Positions 6,151 to 7,923 of a stretch of DNA of 7,923 nucleotides are shown piece by piece. The stretch's first letter is position 1; each line of letters begins with the position of its first letter. The notes beneath the pieces were generated by a model. That model saw only the letters and a list, made by a program, of their open reading frames with translations, did not search any database and was not told where the DNA came from. The stretch spans positions 1 through 7,923 of the forward strand of contig CAIUQV010000057.1 in assembly GCA_903901375.1 (NCBI GenBank), read 5' to 3'. The stretch is from an uncultured Ignavibacteriota bacterium. GTDB lineage: Bacteria; Bacteroidota; Ignavibacteria; Tepidaquicellales; Tepidaquicellaceae. The position numbers and the translations under genes are program-made.

Positions 6151-6153
6151 GTA

Positions 6154-7923
6154 TTAAAGTCCCTGGAGTATTTCTTCGAGTTCTTCCTCAGTGATAAGGA
6201 TTTCTCTTCCTTTGGCACCCTGATTTGGACCAACAATTCCTGCTTCTTCCATCTGATCAACTATTCTTGCTGCACGTGCATAGCCAAGTTTAAGTCTTCT
6301 CTGAAGAGTTGAAGTAGAACAATTTTGTAATTTTAAAATTAGTCTCGCTGCATCAGGGAACATCTCGTCCCAGTCATCATCAGAATACATTCCATTACCC
6401 TTCTTTTTCATAACAGAAGGCAATAAATAAGGCTTAGTATATCCTTTTTGTTCAGAAATAAATTCAACCAGCTTTTCGCATTCCTCAGTAGATATATAAG
6501 CATTTTGAATTCTAACAGGCTTTGGAGTAGATGATGATAAATAAAGCATATCACCATTTCTCAGTAACTGATCAGCCCCTCCCATATCCAATATCGTTCT
6601 TGAATCAATTTTAGAAGCCACCTGATAAGCAATACGTACAGGGAAGTTAGCTTTTATCACACCTGTAATAACATCAACTGAAGGTCTTTGAGTAGCAACA
6701 ATAAGGTGAATTCCTACAGCACGAGCCATCTGGGCAATTCTAGCAATAGGTTCTTCTATTTCCCTTTTGGCAGTAATCATCAAGTCTGCAAGTTCATCTA
6801 TGATTACAACAATATAAGGCATCTTCTTATGTCTGATAACCTCGTTATTTTTAAGTTTTCCTTCAGCATATTTAACATTATAAGCTTCTATATTCCGAAC
6901 ACCACCGTTAGCAAGTTTATCATACCTTTGTTCCATTTCCATTTCAACACTTTTAAGAATTGAAACGGCATTTGACGGACTTGTTACAATACTTTCGTTT
7001 ATATCATTCGATGTGGCAACAAAATGGTTTCTGAGTTTTGAATACAAACTAAGTTCAATTTTCTTAGGATCAATCATCACAAACTTGAGATCAGCGGGAT
7101 GCATTTTGTACAATAATGAAGCGATAATTGTATTAATACCGACACTTTTACCTGAACCTGTAGCTCCAGCCATTAATACGTGCGGCATTTTTGAAAGGTC
7201 GTCAACATATATTTCGCCGTCAATCATTTTCCCGAATGCAACTGTTAACTTTTTGGAACTTTCATTAAACTTTGAAGACGAAACGACTTCCTTAACCCTT
7301 ACCATTTGTGATTTACTGTTCGGAATTTCAACCCCAACAGTACCTCGCCCCGGAATAGGAATTATCATTCGAATACCCTTTGCCTTCATTGCAAGGGCAA
7401 TGTCATCCTGTAAAGATTCTATTTTAGAGAGCTTAACTTCAGGTGCAGGAATTAATTCGTAAAGAGTAACCACAGGACCAGGAGTAGCTGCAATATCTTT
7501 AATCTCGATTCCAAACTTAAGAAGTTTTTCCTGAAGCAATCTACCATTATGTTTCAACTCATCGTCAGAAATTACTTCAGAATCTTCTTTTGACGGATTA
7601 TCGAGTAAATCGAGCGGCGGGAATTTATAGTTTTCGAGTTTTTCTTCTATGAAATCATCTTCCTGCATACTTTCAAGACCATCAAGTTCATTCGAGTTTT
7701 CAGGATTAATATCAGTTTCGGATGCTTCTTCCTTTTTTGGGGTTTTAATAATCAGATCGTCAATTTTCTTTTTCTTCTTTTTATCGGCAACTGTTTCTTT
7801 TGGTTCCATTTTAATATCTTGCTTACTGACATCTTCTTCGGAATCAGCTTTAATATCCATCACATCATCTTTAGGAAGAACGCTTATCGGGGACTGTGGT
7901 CTATTGATTTCCGTATCCTTTAT
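6154..7923 (-). CDS. ftsK: FtsK/SpoIIIE DNA translocase, C-terminal part (5' end outside window)
   Basis: The frame is open to the right edge: 589 residues are visible and the N-terminal membrane domain lies outside. A GTG at 7863-7861 could be called as a start, but 20 further in-frame codons precede it and FtsK needs membrane segments, so I treat the gene as 5'-partial. Numbering from the edge, residues 1-100 are a charged linker with a lysine run near 48-53. The alpha/beta motor starts near FPPLDLLD (101-108). Walker A is GATGSGKS (253-260), followed by FVMIDPKKIELS (281-292). Walker B is VVIIDELADLM (372-382), and ATQRPSVDVITGVIKANFP (410-428) is the usual sensor stretch. A winged-helix gamma domain (about 524-589) contains LQRRLKLGYARAARIVDQME, the part that reads polar DNA motifs. 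FtsK is a hexameric ATPase at the septum that pumps chromosome DNA and helps resolve dimers. Confidence 0.96.
   Translation of the reverse strand: MKDTEINRPQSPISVLPKDDVMDIKADSEEDVSKQDIKMEPKETVADKKKKKKIDDLIIKTPKKEEASETDINPENSNELDGLESMQEDDFIEEKLENYKFPPLDLLDNPSKEDSEVISDDELKHNGRLLQEKLLKFGIEIKDIAATPGPVVTLYELIPAPEVKLSKIESLQDDIALAMKAKGIRMIIPIPGRGTVGVEIPNSKSQMVRVKEVVSSSKFNESSKKLTVAFGKMIDGEIYVDDLSKMPHVLMAGATGSGKSVGINTIIASLLYKMHPADLKFVMIDPKKIELSLYSKLRNHFVATSNDINESIVTSPSNAVSILKSVEMEMEQRYDKLANGGVRNIEAYNVKYAEGKLKNNEVIRHKKMPYIVVIIDELADLMITAKREIEEPIARIAQMARAVGIHLIVATQRPSVDVITGVIKANFPVRIAYQVASKIDSRTILDMGGADQLLRNGDMLYLSSSTPKPVRIQNAYISTEECEKLVEFISEQKGYTKPYLLPSVMKKKGNGMYSDDDWDEMFPDAARLILKLQNCSTSTLQRRLKLGYARAARIVDQMEEAGIVGPNQGAKGREILITEEELEEILQGL

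Noticed and set aside
6688..6963. Plus-strand open frame of 91 codons opposite ftsK
   Set aside because: It is antisense to conserved FtsK sequence, with low-complexity Phe/Asn-rich composition and no family resemblance.
7013..7462. Plus-strand open frame of 149 codons opposite ftsK
   Set aside because: It lies wholly antisense to the conserved ATPase core, has no recognisable domain, and is explained by the codon pattern of the real gene.
7861..7863. GTG start for ftsK giving a 569-residue protein
   Set aside because: The frame continues upstream to the window edge without a stop, no Shine-Dalgarno is present, and FtsK needs an N-terminal membrane domain that would lie outside the window.
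1..7923. CRISPR array, tRNA, rRNA, insertion sequence or prophage attachment site
   Set aside because: No spaced direct repeats, cloverleaf-like sequence, transposase or integrase frames, or terminal inverted repeats were seen on reading both strands.

Overview
The window looks like ordinary chromosome from an AT-rich bacterium (GC judged by eye at roughly one third). Several features point to the Bacteroidota/Ignavibacteria (FCB) side of the tree. Shine-Dalgarno sites are mostly weak or absent, one TAnnTTTG-type -7 element is present, there are two small SPOR lipoproteins, and the FtsK has a conventional alpha-beta-gamma motor. This placement is an inference; no rRNA or tRNA gene is present to settle it.

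Layout, left to right. (1) Bases 1-539 (minus strand) hold the 5' end of a Wzz/Wzc-type polysaccharide co-polymerase gene that runs off the left edge. (2) Bases 540-786 are a non-coding AT-rich leader carrying several inverted repeats. (3) Bases 787-5078 (minus strand) are six tightly packed genes that look like one operon. In transcription order they are SPOR lipoprotein A, SPOR lipoprotein B, folD, prmA, a small cupin, and an OPA-family organic-phosphate antiporter. Gaps or overlaps are +18, +12, -4, -17 and +11 bases. (4) Bases 5079-5271 are a divergent promoter region. (5) deoC (plus strand) encodes a 2-deoxyribose-5-phosphate aldolase of the longer, animal-like type. (6) After a 27-base convergent gap, ftsK (minus strand) runs off the right edge; its translocase part is visible but its membrane domain is not.

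How the genes fit together. FtsK and the SPOR lipoproteins are both linked to the division septum, but a divergent deoC separates them, so they are not co-transcribed. FolD (one-carbon folate metabolism) and PrmA (trimethylation of ribosomal protein L11) are translationally coupled through an ATGA overlap. The OPA antiporter keeps both arginines known to bind phosphate in GlpT, so it probably exchanges an organic phosphate for inorganic phosphate. DeoC works on a sugar phosphate, but no evidence here ties the two.

I did not find a convincing undescribed system: no CRISPR, no phage or transposase genes, no toxin-antitoxin pair and no defence cassette. The points most worth a second look are the inverted-repeat-rich leader before the Wzz/Wzc gene, the diverged tandem SPOR pair, the extra loop in the OPA transporter, the cupin without motif-1 histidines, and the animal-like DeoC.
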